From Clostridia bacterium (GTDB lineage Bacteria; Bacillota; Clostridia; Christensenellales; Borkfalkiaceae), in NCBI GenBank assembly GCA_021204625.1, contig JAJPZA010000031.1, positions 1-35,974 on the forward strand: a DNA stretch of 35,974 nt, read 5' to 3'. Both the position numbers and the translations under genes were made by a program. Below the pieces are notes generated by a model. The model ran no database searches, was not told where the DNA came from, and was given only the letters and a program-made list of their open reading frames with translations. Positions 12,433 to 21,616 of this stretch are shown here, one piece after another; the first letter of the stretch is position 1; the number at the start of each line of letters is the position of its first letter.

Positions 12433-13761
12433 ATGAAAGAGACAGCTCTGTACTGGGTTATACTGTACATTGTCAGGCTCATAGACATACCCTTCATGGC
12501 AACGGTCATGTGCCTGTATGCGAACAAGTTCAATAGGAGAAACCGTTTCAGGGTGCGTATGGCAGGGTACATATGCATCCTTGTGGCCGTGCTTGTTGCA
12601 ACCAATCTGGTGTATGAGTTTCTGCTGCAGAGCTACATCACATCCCAGATTTTCGAGGTCATATTCATCCTCGCGCAGTTCCTCGGCATGTTCCTTTTGT
12701 ACAGGGAAAGCTGGAAAAAGATCCTCACGGCATACATCCTCGTATACCTGTCCACATTCATGACTTACAACATCCTGGAACTCATTTTCTCGTGCTGCGG
12801 AGTGAACTGGACGGAGGACATCTCATACATGCTGTATTACCTGGGCGGCGAAGCTGCCCTTGACATCGCATACGCATTCCCTCTGTACTTCATATATATA
12901 AAGAGGATAAGGGGGCTGCTGTCCAGTGACACGGACGGATGGATAATCGTGCTTCTTGTGTACAGCATCATAATAACGCTTGTGATGAGCGCGGTGCGCG
13001 AGGGGTATGTGGGGGCGTACAATTACAACATCCAGCCCATTAATATCTTCATCATAGCCCTAGGCATTCTCAACAGTCTGTTTGTCATGTACGCCGTGTA
13101 CATATACCTCAAGGGCAGGGCTTCGGCCCGCGAAAAAGAGGTCATCAATACAATGTGGAAGCAGGACAGAGCCAGGTATGAGGTGCGCAAGGAGAACATA
13201 GCCGCCCTCAACATAAAGTCCCATGACCTCAAGAACTATATAAACATGGCCCGTTTCCGCGGCCCCGTCGCGGAGGAGCTTGCGGACGAGATGGAGGAGG
13301 TTGTGCAAAGATACGATTCGGACATCCGCACCGGCAACGACGCCCTGGACGTGATCCTTTCGGAACACAGCGCGTACTGCAGCTCCCACGGCATAACCCT
13401 CAAATGCATCGCGGACGGGGAAGCTTTGTCCGGCATAAGCGGGGCGGACATCTACACCATGTTCGACAACATCCTCTTGAACAGCGAGGAGTACCTCTCC
13501 ACGGTGGAAGACCCGGACAAGCGCGTCTGCCTCATAGAGGTCAAAAAGGTCCGCGGGATGGTTCATATACACCAGGAGAATTATTTCTCCGGCTCACTTG
13601 TCCGTCAGGAAGGGGAGATTCAGACCACGAAGGAGGACCCTGTGAACCACGGGTACGGCCTCAAGAGCATAAGGGCCATAGCTGAAAAGTACGGCGGAGA
13701 GATGTCCGTGACAGCTTCCGGGGGGCTCTTCAACCTGGACGTCATCATGATGCCGTCATGA
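12433..13761 (+). CDS. AgrC-like GHKL sensor histidine kinase
   Basis: This 442-residue protein has six or seven hydrophobic segments in residues 1-235, then a cytoplasmic kinase part. His264 lies in KSHDLKNYI, the N-box in MFDNILLNSEEY, and the G-box in HGYGLKSI. This is the GHKL/AgrC-type layout, in which the membrane part senses a signal, commonly a peptide, and phosphorylates a LytTR regulator. It follows its partner gene by about 78 bases with a hairpin between. No AgrB or AgrD homologue is visible, so the signal is unknown. ATGs at 12430 and 12433 both follow GGGGGA; the second has better spacing. Confidence 0.9.
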   Translation: MKETALYWVILYIVRLIDIPFMATVMCLYANKFNRRNRFRVRMAGYICILVAVLVATNLVYEFLLQSYITSQIFEVIFILAQFLGMFLLYRESWKKILTAYILVYLSTFMTYNILELIFSCCGVNWTEDISYMLYYLGGEAALDIAYAFPLYFIYIKRIRGLLSSDTDGWIIVLLVYSIIITLVMSAVREGYVGAYNYNIQPINIFIIALGILNSLFVMYAVYIYLKGRASAREKEVINTMWKQDRARYEVRKENIAALNIKSHDLKNYINMARFRGPVAEELADEMEEVVQRYDSDIRTGNDALDVILSEHSAYCSSHGITLKCIADGEALSGISGADIYTMFDNILLNSEEYLSTVEDPDKRVCLIEVKKVRGMVHIHQENYFSGSLVRQEGEIQTTKEDPVNHGYGLKSIRAIAEKYGGEMSVTASGGLFNLDVIMMPS

Positions 13762-14223
13762 CAAAAAATCCGCAGGATGAGGAATGCCGCATGCCGAATC
13801 CGCTTATGCGGGATTGTTCCTATGCGCCGGCAGGCACCATTGTGGAGAGCGGCGACCGGCCAGGTTTTTTGTCAGATTTTGGCCGTATATAGTGCTAAAT
13901 TCACATTTTTTGTTACTATATACCAAAAAAATGATAATTAAAAGGCTGTTCATTGCAGAACGGTCTTTTTTTTGCAGTTTCAACTTAAAAAATGTAAGGC
14001 GTGAGCGATTGGGCGCATCCTGCGACTGCCTATGGTGATTAGGACCCTTCGGGTCGGGTATACTGCTATACAGGTGATTTGGAATATCTGTCCGGCGTGC
14101 CAGGGCGGACTTTTTGTGAGGCATCCGGCCTGGATTTCAGGCAAGGGGACGGGTGCATCCGGCGCGGCCGGACGGTATTGCAGGCCTAATACAGCCTAAT
14201 AACAGGAGAGAATAGGGGAAAAG
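13762..14223. other. Intergenic region with a terminator and possible GH3 promoter
   Basis: No gene is supported. AT-rich sequence (13870-13990) holds a strong terminator. Further on, a TATACT at 14059-14064 could be a -10 box for the GH3 gene, preceded by the small hairpin GACCCTTCGGGTC, but no good -35 box is present. The GH3 gene has AGGAGAG and AGGGG before its ATG. Confidence 0.5.
13941..13973 (+). terminator. Terminator after the histidine kinase gene
   Basis: AAAGGCTGTTC (13941-13951) pairs with GAACGGTCTTT (13958-13968) over 11 positions with two G-U, loop ATTGCA, ending in a run of eight T. Confidence 0.85.
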
Positions 14224-17200
14224 ATGTTAAAGCATAAAATACTTTGGCTTGTTCTCACTATCGTGTTCGCAGTGCTCATGATTGTCATGTTCATCGCGAA
14301 CCCGATCGTTTATTCATTGGGAGTGAACGTATCGCTGAACAACTACCTGCCCAACATCGTTACTTCCAAGAAAAAGGGAGGAGAGAATGCTCCCGATTAC
14401 TATACCAGCGCATGGGACAGCAAGGAAGACCTCGAAGCGTATGAGGACGAGATCTGCCAGCAGCTTGAAGGCGAAGGCGCGGCTCTTCTCATGAACAACT
14501 ATGTAGAGGATGAGGACGAGTACGCTCTTCCGCTCCATGATGGAGACAACCTGTCTGTCTTCAGCATTTCATCATATGATTTCATGTACGGCGGCACAGG
14601 CTCCGGCGCCGTGAAGACGGACACTGCCGAGGACCTTCCCAACGCACTGTTTGACGCCGGATTCGGAATCAACGGATCGCTTGCCGGAAAATATTACCAG
14701 CTTACCACAAGGTACAAGAGAGAGGTTGCCGGTGCAACCGGCGGCTATTCCAGGGACTACAAGATCAACGAGGCTCCCGTGGATGAGCTGAGCTCCTGTG
14801 AGTCATTCTACGAGCAGTACGGCGATGCGGCCATCGTAACGCTTGCCCGTTCCGGCGGCGAGGGCGCAGACCTTCCCAGAGGAACAAGCGTGGCGGAAGG
14901 TTCCGGCGATTCCACGGATCTCAACAACGGCGATTACCTCGTTCTCAATGATGACGAGATAGAGCTTCTGGAATATCTCAGGGATTTCAAGGAAGACGGA
15001 ACGTTCAGCAAGATAATCGTTCTTCTCAACACATCCAATCCCATCCAGCTGGACTTCCTTAAGAAAGCGGAGGAGGATTACGGCATAGACGCAGTACTCT
15101 GGGTAGGAGACGTAGGCCAGTCCGGAATCACGTCCGTCGTAAACATCCTCAAGGGAGACATCAACCCTTCCGGCCGCATTGTGGACACCTTCCTCAATAA
15201 CAACCAGTCATCACCCGCAATGGCAAACTTCGGCATCTATGAGTACACCAACACCAAAGATCTAGGCCTTGCCTCCGCACAGAACAACTCGGACACAGCC
15301 ACGGCTTCAGAGGATCCGGATTCCACGACAGACTCGGACATCACAAAACTCAATTCCAGATATGTGGTGGAGGAAGAGGGCATCTATGTAGGCTACAAGT
15401 ACTACGAGACCCGTTATGAAGACTACGTTCTCGGCCAGGGCAATGCCGGAGAATACGAATACAGCTCGGATGTTGCATATCCTTTCGGCTTCGGCCTGTC
15501 CTATCTTGATGAAGATGGCAAGGACTACACCGGATCATGGGATTACAGCGAATTCAGTATGACTGAGAATGAGACTACGGACACATTCGATTTCTCAATC
15601 AAAGTCACTAACGGCACAGGCGTTGCAGGCAAGCACACAGTGCAGATTTACATGCAGTCTCCGTACACGGATTATGACAAGAACAATCTCGTGGAGAAGT
15701 CTTCCGTAGAGCTTGTCGGCTTTGAGAAGACTCAGACCCTTGCTGCAGGCGCTTCAGAGACACTCACCATCAAAGTAAACAGATCCGAGATGGCGTCATA
15801 TGATTCCAACGGGGCAAAGACATACATTGTGGATCCCGGCACGTATTACTTCACAGCAGGCAGGGATGCCCATGACGCCATCAACAACATCCTTGCTCAG
15901 AAAGCTTTAGACAACAAAACAACATATGAGAAGATGGACGCATCCGGAGACACTTCAGTAGTTGTCAAGCATACAGAGATTCTTGATACCAATTCCAGCA
16001 ATATTTACACGGACGGCTCCAACAGCTATGACGCAAACGCTGTGAAGTCCGTAAACCTTACATACAACACATCCGCTGCCACAGGCGTTGCCATCACCAA
16101 CCAGTTTGACTGCGCAGACGTAAACAATTACACAGGCACCGGCACCGGAAATGAAGAGGTCACATATCTTACCAGAAACGACTGGCAGGGAACATGGCCT
16201 TCAACTTATTCCATGACCGTTACAGAGCAGATGTGGGAAGACGGACTGGCATCGGATGACAGCTCAGTGGGCCCGGACAGAAGCACAGTGGGCTCAACCG
16301 TAAGGCAGAATCTCATATCTTCTGCAAAAGAGACGTTCAGCGCATATTATGAATCCAGGTACGGAACGGCCATAACGGAAGTGCCGGCAATGGGACAGGA
16401 CGGAGACATGCAGCTCTTCAAGGACATGGTCACCGCGAAACAGAATGCGGACGGCACGTATACGCTTACAAGGGTTGACATAAAGGATGATTCCTGGAAC
16501 AAGCTTCTTTCACAGGCAACGTACGCAGATATGACCAACCTCATTTACAACGGATTCAGAAACACGGCAGCCATTGACTCCATAGGCCTTCCCTCAACGA
16601 TAGACTTCAACGGACCTCAGGGATTCACAAACGCCATCACAGGCAGCCAGTCCGGAATGGCATACACGTCAGAGGACGTCATGGCCGCAACATTCAACCG
16701 CGATCTCGTCAGTGAGATGGGCGCATGCATGGGCGAGGACTTCCTTGACGCAGACTGCGCAGGCATCTACGGCCCTGGCGGAAACATCCACAGGACACCT
16801 TACTGCGGCAGAAACTTCGAGTATTACTCAGAGGACGGATTCCTCGGATCTGAGATGGCTTCCGTGGAGTGCGCAGCCATTGAGTCCAAGGGCGTATACG
16901 TTTACATGAAGCACTGCGTGCTCAACGACATGGAGAGCGGCAGATACGGACTTTCCACATTCGCAAACGAGCAGGCAATCCGCGAGATATATCTCAGGCC
17001 TTTCGAGGGCGCGGTTGAGAGCGGAGACATGGTAGGTGTCATGACGTCATTCAACCGTCTCGGCGTTGTATGGTCCGGCGCAAACTTCAATCTCATTACC
17101 GGAGTTCTTCGTGAGGAGTTCGGAATGATGGGACAGGCGATAACCGACTGCACGATGTTCGCAACAGCTTGTGATTACCGCCTCGGCGTTCTGGCAGGCC

Positions 17201-17496
17201 AGAACATCTGGGACGGCATGAGCATGGGCATGGCCCAGTTGGACGGCCTTGACAATGATGCTGTCATTGTTACAGCGGTCCGCGAAGGCGTAAAGTGGAT
17301 AGCTTACACGATAAGCGGATCCCTTGCGATGAATGGCATTGACGCGAGCACGAGAGTCGTTTCCGTGCTTCCTTGGTGGTCCAAGCTCATCTGGGGCCTC
17401 GGCGCCGTATTTGCAGTCCTGACAGTTGCCGGCGTGGTTCTTACAGTTCTTTCTTACAGGAAGGCAAAGCAGAACAAGGCGGCGGGCAAAAAATAA
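14224..17496 (+). CDS. Membrane-anchored, domain-swapped glycoside hydrolase family 3 enzyme
   Basis: This 1090-residue protein begins with a membrane segment (residues 5-27) and ends with another (about 1055-1080) plus a basic tail. The usual GH3 order is reversed: the (alpha/beta)6 C-type domain comes first (about 85-430, ending AYPFGFGLSY), then a fibronectin III-like domain (about 445-560), a linker, and then the catalytic TIM-barrel domain. In the barrel, Lys896-His897 lie in MKHCVLND and the predicted nucleophile Asp975 in GQAITDCTMF. Similar swapped GH3 enzymes are known from rumen clostridia such as Ruminococcus and Butyrivibrio. It should hydrolyse beta-glycosides or oligosaccharides at the cell surface. 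The exact substrate is not deducible. Confidence 0.9.
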   Translation: MLKHKILWLVLTIVFAVLMIVMFIANPIVYSLGVNVSLNNYLPNIVTSKKKGGENAPDYYTSAWDSKEDLEAYEDEICQQLEGEGAALLMNNYVEDEDEYALPLHDGDNLSVFSISSYDFMYGGTGSGAVKTDTAEDLPNALFDAGFGINGSLAGKYYQLTTRYKREVAGATGGYSRDYKINEAPVDELSSCESFYEQYGDAAIVTLARSGGEGADLPRGTSVAEGSGDSTDLNNGDYLVLNDDEIELLEYLRDFKEDGTFSKIIVLLNTSNPIQLDFLKKAEEDYGIDAVLWVGDVGQSGITSVVNILKGDINPSGRIVDTFLNNNQSSPAMANFGIYEYTNTKDLGLASAQNNSDTATASEDPDSTTDSDITKLNSRYVVEEEGIYVGYKYYETRYEDYVLGQGNAGEYEYSSDVAYPFGFGLSYLDEDGKDYTGSWDYSEFSMTENETTDTFDFSIKVTNGTGVAGKHTVQIYMQSPYTDYDKNNLVEKSSVELVGFEKTQTLAAGASETLTIKVNRSEMASYDSNGAKTYIVDPGTYYFTAGRDAHDAINNILAQKALDNKTTYEKMDASGDTSVVVKHTEILDTNSSNIYTDGSNSYDANAVKSVNLTYNTSAATGVAITNQFDCADVNNYTGTGTGNEEVTYLTRNDWQGTWPSTYSMTVTEQMWEDGLASDDSSVGPDRSTVGSTVRQNLISSAKETFSAYYESRYGTAITEVPAMGQDGDMQLFKDMVTAKQNADGTYTLTRVDIKDDSWNKLLSQATYADMTNLIYNGFRNTAAIDSIGLPSTIDFNGPQGFTNAITGSQSGMAYTSEDVMAATFNRDLVSEMGACMGEDFLDADCAGIYGPGGNIHRTPYCGRNFEYYSEDGFLGSEMASVECAAIESKGVYVYMKHCVLNDMESGRYGLSTFANEQAIREIYLRPFEGAVESGDMVGVMTSFNRLGVVWSGANFNLITGVLREEFGMMGQAITDCTMFATACDYRLGVLAGQNIWDGMSMGMAQLDGLDNDAVIVTAVREGVKWIAYTISGSLAMNGIDASTRVVSVLPWWSKLIWGLGAVFAVLTVAGVVLTVLSYRKAKQNKAAGKK

Positions 17497-17529
17497 GATG
17501 CCCTGCATGACATGAACCGCATCTTTTCA

Positions 17530-17635
17530 TGATGCATGATTGATACGGCGGAAGGGCCGCCGGCAAGCGCCCTTTGCCGCAAACCAGATTAAAGCCCGGC
17601 ATTGCGGTTCCGGGATGAACCCGGAACCCGATGCC
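17530..17635. repeat. Strong hairpins between the GH3 and lipoprotein genes
   Basis: GGTTCCGGG (17606-17614), loop ATGAA, CCCGGAACC (17620-17628) is nested inside GGCAT/ATGCC (17598-17602 and 17631-17635). A second imperfect stem (GCGG-AAGGGC / GCCCTTTGCCGC) precedes it. No T-run follows, so this may be mRNA-stabilising structure or a factor-dependent end. Confidence 0.6.
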
Positions 17636-17746
17636 GCTGACCGGAAAATCCATTGTCCTGAAGATCCGGACAAAATACGGATATGACGGGATTTCCATAT
17701 TCACAGCTTTAGAATTTTGTCGAGAGTGAGAGAAAAATTTAATGAT

Positions 17747-19195
17747 ATGAAAAGATTAGCGAGAATTGTTACCGGTGCTGTCCTTGCGGTTGCTTTAGTC
17801 GGCTCCGTTGCGGCGTTCTCAGCCTGCGGCTCTAAGGACATTCAGTATCAGTTCCAAGGATACTGCTATGACCACAGCTGCTGGGGCATCTTGACGCTTT
17901 ATTCTGACAACACCATGGATGGATACATGTTCGGCGCATATTCATCCGACAACACATATGCCGGCACATGGGAAATTGAGGAGAACAGATTCTATACCGG
18001 ACTTACCGTAACCTATACGACAGTCAAGAACACAGGCACAGGAGAGGTGTCCAATGACGAGGTCGTAATCAGTGCGGTGGCGGATGAGAACGGAGACTTC
18101 GCATTCGGAACTTTCAACCTGCCGATGTACGTGGACAACTATGCAGTCATGTCCGGATGCTCAAGCACTTACAGCGAGAGCATATCGGCGGACAATTACT
18201 GGACGGATTATTCCGCATGGAAGGCATCCGTTGAGGGGACCACACCTGTAAAGCCGGCTTCTTCCCTTGTATCAGTCACTGGCACAGCCACAGGTGAGAC
18301 AGATGAAACTAATTATTCAATAACGTTCCTGAATGACCTTACGGTTAATTTAACTGCCGGCGATAACGAGTATGCCGGAACATGGGGCTTTGCTGCAGGC
18401 AAACTTGCCATTACAATGGAAGACAGCAGCATATCCTGCGTTGTCAGTGAAGAAACGACAACCGATGAAGATGGCAATGAATCCTCAACCGGCAATTATA
18501 TAGTTACTTACAAATCCGGTGATACGGAGAAAGCCACATTCACACTTAAGGCAAGCAAGATTAAAAAACTCAAGAATGCAGCTGTCACCACTGTTGCAAC
18601 TTTCACAGGAAGCACAACTGATGGCGTGAATGTAACTGCGACATTGTCCAGTGACGGGACATTCGTCATAGAAAACGACTCTTCCACCTTGTCGGCAATG
18701 TCATCAGACGGCACATGGGCATATACGGAAAGCAATGGCGAAGGCTCGCTTACATTCTCATTGAACGGCAGCATGTCCACAATCACAGACGTGTCCGTTT
18801 CCAGCAGTTCCGTATCATTTACATATACAATCTCCATGTATGGTTCTACTTTATTGACGTGCACGCTGACATGCACTGACAAAGCTCAGATTGCGGCAAT
18901 CATGGGTGAAGATATCACAGTTGTAGCTACATTCACAGGCCAGAACGGAGATAATACGATAACTCTTACAATGTACAGTGACGGATCCGCAATATGCGAC
19001 AACGGTCTGGGATATAATTCTGACCTGACGTGGACATATTCAGACGGAACGCTCACCGTAAAGCTCAACGGAACAACTTCACTTACCACAAACTTCACCG
19101 GCACTTTGGCAACAATATCATATGAAAACAGCACATTCGGCATCTCCACAGCAATAACGCTTACCTGTGATGATGTCACTGGCATAATCGGCTAA
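17747..19195 (+). CDS. Lipoprotein with repeated lipocalin-like beta domains
   Basis: The 482-residue product starts MKRLARIVTGAVLAVALVG and has a lipobox-like AFSAC (Cys25 region), so it should be exported and lipid-anchored. The rest is Ser/Thr/Asp-rich beta repeat sequence: four units share a pattern ending in (A)GTW or (L/G)TW, then a short turn and a strand (YAGTWEIEENRF, YAGTWGFAAGKLAI, SDGTWAYTES, LTWTYSDGTLTV). These resemble lipocalin-like repeats of secreted clostridial lipoproteins. It follows the GH3 gene by 250 bases and may bind saccharide or act on the same surface; that is inference. ATG at 17747 has GAGAG about 14 bases upstream, a loose fit. Confidence 0.75.
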   Translation: MKRLARIVTGAVLAVALVGSVAAFSACGSKDIQYQFQGYCYDHSCWGILTLYSDNTMDGYMFGAYSSDNTYAGTWEIEENRFYTGLTVTYTTVKNTGTGEVSNDEVVISAVADENGDFAFGTFNLPMYVDNYAVMSGCSSTYSESISADNYWTDYSAWKASVEGTTPVKPASSLVSVTGTATGETDETNYSITFLNDLTVNLTAGDNEYAGTWGFAAGKLAITMEDSSISCVVSEETTTDEDGNESSTGNYIVTYKSGDTEKATFTLKASKIKKLKNAAVTTVATFTGSTTDGVNVTATLSSDGTFVIENDSSTLSAMSSDGTWAYTESNGEGSLTFSLNGSMSTITDVSVSSSSVSFTYTISMYGSTLLTCTLTCTDKAQIAAIMGEDITVVATFTGQNGDNTITLTMYSDGSAICDNGLGYNSDLTWTYSDGTLTVKLNGTTSLTTNFTGTLATISYENSTFGISTAITLTCDDVTGIIG

Positions 19196-19596
19196 CTGCT
19201 TCATATGGGTTGTTCCGGCCAGTCAAGGCAAGGAACGGCGGATATAAGCAATAACAGGATTTTCAGCAACAGCTATGGCATATGCATCTTTTCCAGGCTG
19301 CATCCGGGGCCCTTTCTCCGGATGCGGCGGGAAAAGGCAGCCTCCCCCGAGGCCTTGGCCTCCGTCATCCGCAAACGCCTGTGTTTAAAGCAGGCGCTGG
19401 AAACTGAAGCCCTCATGACTATTGAACTGAAATGAACTGAACGGCAGAGGTCAGGAGAGAGAGGCAGGGAACGAACATCATTCCGTAGGTATTCACATAT
19501 CAATTGAAGTCCGTATGCAGCCTTCCCCGGCTCTGCGGGCTTTTATTGCGCCCGGTTTTCATGCCGGCTCCTTCCGGCATGAATGGAGGTATGAAG
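19196..19596. other. Intergenic region with hairpins, no gene
   Basis: I see no supported gene. Stems: 19297-19307 with 19318-19328 (core GCATCCGG/CCGGATGC), CGCCTG/CAGGCG at 19377-19396, and a perfect ten-pair TTCATGCCGG/CCGGCATGAA at 19558-19583. One of the first may end the lipoprotein transcript. Confidence 0.55.
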
Positions 19597-19623
19597 AAAC
19601 GCACCCGTAAAAGGGTGCGTTTT
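19597..19623 (-). terminator. Bidirectional terminator, mainly for pyruvate kinase
   Basis: AAACGCACCC (19597-19606), loop GTAAAA, GGGTGCGTTT (19613-19622) is a perfect ten-pair stem, with T-rich sequence on both strands. It lies 28 bases past the pyk stop codon. Confidence 0.85.
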
Positions 19624-19650
19624 GGATAATATATGCTGCAATTTTGAGGC

Positions 19651-21099
19651 TTAGATGGTCTCCACGTTTATGAGGTTGGAGTTGCCGCTCTTGCCGTTCG
19701 GGGTGCCGCCGCAGAGGACGATGCGGTCTCCTTTTTCAACGAGGCCGGAGGCGATGGCCGCCTTTTTGGCGTAATGGAAGAGGACGTCCACGGAGTAGAA
19801 CTCTTCGCTCATCACGGGGATTACGCCCCAGCTTAAGGCGAGCTTTCTGTATGCCTCTTCGGACGTGGTCATGCCGATGATGTCGATGTCCGGGCGGAAG
19901 CGGGAGATCTTGCGGGCCGTGGCGCCTGTCCTTGTGCAGGCCACTATGACCTTCGCGCCTATGTCATGGGCAAGGGTGCAGGCGGAGTGGGAGATGGCCT
20001 CGGCAAGGGTTGTGGTCACATAGTCGTTCGGGTCTATGTAGGCAATGTAGGATGTCTCCTCGGCCTCCATGGCAATCCTGGACATGGCCTTAACGGCTTC
20101 GGCGGGATATTTGCCGACCGCCGTCTCGCCGGAGAGCATGATGGCGGAAGTGCCGTCATAGACTGCGTTGGCTACGTCCGAGATTTCCGCTCTTGTGGGC
20201 CTGGGGTTGTTTATCATGGACTCCAGCATCTCGGTGGCCGTGATGGAGCGCTTGCCGCAGAGGCGGCATTTGCGGATCATTGTCTTCTGGATGGCGGGAA
20301 GCTCTTCGTAAGGCACTTCAACACCCAAGTCTCCGCGGGCAACCATTATGCCGTCCGCTTCCTCAAGGATTGCGTCCAGGTTGTTTATTCCGGCCCTGGA
20401 TTCGATTTTTGCGATTAAGTCCACGGTGCCGTCCGGGTAGCCTATGGAGCGGATGTAATTCTTTACATCTATGATATCCTGCGCGCAGGATACAAAGGAG
20501 CAGGCTATGAAGTCTATGCCCTGCTCAATGCCGAACTTGATGTCGGACTTGTCCTGCTCGGAGAGGTATGTGAGCTTGAGCTCCTTTTCGGGGAAGAACA
20601 TGCTCTTTCTGTCCGAAAGGGTGCCGCCCACGACAGTGTTGCATATTACGTCCGGGGCCTTGACTTCCTTGACCTCGAATATCATGAGGCCGTTGTTTAA
20701 AAGAATCCTGTCCCCGGGGTTCATCTGTTCGCAGATGCCCTTGAATGTGACGGAGACCCTTTTCTCGTTGCCCACGATCTCGTCCGTCGTGAAGGCGAAC
20801 TCGTCCCCGTCCTTGAGTGTGATTTTGCCTTTCTCAAATGTCTTGATTCTGAACTCCGGTCCCTTGGTGTCCAGCATGATCGCTATGGCGGCATTCTTTT
20901 CTTCGCGGACTTTCTTCACCGCCGCAATTTTCACAGCATGCTCTTCATGCGTACCGTGCGAGAAGTTGAGTCTCGCTACATTCATTCCTGCGTCCACAAG
21001 GGAGGCGAGGACATTGATGTCATCCGTGGCCGGTCCCAGCGTGCAGATGATCTTTGTCTTTTTCACGCGTTCGTACTCCTGTTTAATGTCCATCTTCAT
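19651..21099 (-). CDS. pyk: Pyruvate kinase
   Basis: This 482-residue enzyme makes pyruvate and ATP from phosphoenolpyruvate and ADP, the last step of glycolysis. Motifs: KTKIICTLGPATDD and NFSHGTHEEH at the N-terminus, IMLDTKGPEFR, the active-site signature LIAKIESRAGINN with catalytic Lys, DGIMVARGDLGVEVP, and TATEMLESMINNPRPTRAEISDVANAVYDGT. It is the short form without a PEP-utiliser tail domain. The ATG at 21099 follows GGAGG by four bases; another at 21093 (MDIKQE) is possible. The track start at 21156 lacks support. It is transcribed divergently from rnpB. Confidence 0.97.
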   Translation of the reverse strand: MKMDIKQEYERVKKTKIICTLGPATDDINVLASLVDAGMNVARLNFSHGTHEEHAVKIAAVKKVREEKNAAIAIMLDTKGPEFRIKTFEKGKITLKDGDEFAFTTDEIVGNEKRVSVTFKGICEQMNPGDRILLNNGLMIFEVKEVKAPDVICNTVVGGTLSDRKSMFFPEKELKLTYLSEQDKSDIKFGIEQGIDFIACSFVSCAQDIIDVKNYIRSIGYPDGTVDLIAKIESRAGINNLDAILEEADGIMVARGDLGVEVPYEELPAIQKTMIRKCRLCGKRSITATEMLESMINNPRPTRAEISDVANAVYDGTSAIMLSGETAVGKYPAEAVKAMSRIAMEAEETSYIAYIDPNDYVTTTLAEAISHSACTLAHDIGAKVIVACTRTGATARKISRFRPDIDIIGMTTSEEAYRKLALSWGVIPVMSEEFYSVDVLFHYAKKAAIASGLVEKGDRIVLCGGTPNGKSGNSNLINVETI

Positions 21100-21176
21100 C
21101 AAACCTCCGCACTTATCTCTTGCCTTCATTCTACATTTTCCGCCATCAAAAAGCAACTTTGCAAGGTGAAAATGAG

Positions 21177-21205
21177 TTGATATTTTATGCGTGTTGTGCT
21201 AAAGT
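21177..21205 (+). promoter_or_regulatory. Promoter of rnpB
   Basis: TTGATA (21177-21182), 17-base spacer, TAAAGT (21200-21205). The seventh base downstream, 21212, is the predicted first base of the RNA, an exact fit. Confidence 0.8.
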
Positions 21206-21211
21206 TCATAT

Positions 21212-21574
21212 GATCTGAGTTAGCCGTGCGGCTGCGGACCGGGAAACCGGGATGAGGAAAGTCCGAGTATCGCAGGGCAGGACGCCTGTTAACGGCAGGT
21301 GGAGGCGACTCCAAGGAAAGTGAACAGAAATATACCGCTGCCCCCGCAAGAGGGCAGTAAGGGTGGAATGGCGAGGCAAGAGCTCACCGTCTTCCTGGCA
21401 ACAGGGAGAGCCAGTTAAACCCCGTCCGATACAAGATTGGGCTGCAGGCTTGCTTCAATGCAGAGGCTGCCCGTCTGCCTGCAGCCGTCAATATCGCTTG
21501 AGCTTGCTGGCGACAGCAAGACTAGATAAATAGCCGCACCAGACAGAACTCGGCTTACAAGCTAATCTCAGATC
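21212..21574 (+). ncRNA. rnpB: RNase P RNA
   Basis: The ends GATCTGAG-TTAGC (from 21212) and GCTAA-T-CTCAGATC (to 21574) pair to form helix P1. The universal core sequences GAGGAAAGTCCGAG near the 5' end, GGGTGGAATGGCGAGG in the middle and ACAGAACTCGGCTTACA near the 3' end are present. About 363 nt and overall form suit bacterial class A. This RNA is the catalytic subunit that matures tRNA 5' ends. It lies between pyruvate kinase (opposite strand) and the ABC transporter, with its own promoter and terminator. Confidence 0.96.
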
Positions 21575-21579
21575 TTCAT

Positions 21580-21616
21580 AAGCGCCCCGGCGTACATCAC
21601 CGCCGCGGCGCTTTTT
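21580..21616 (+). terminator. Terminator of rnpB
   Basis: AAGCGCC (21580-21586) pairs with GGCGCTT (21607-21613), with an inner GGCG/CGCC helix, followed by TTTTTC. Confidence 0.85.

Noticed and set aside
17598-17635. Rho-independent terminator of the GH3 gene
   Set aside because: The stem is very strong but no T-run follows on the plus strand, so it is listed as a hairpin only.
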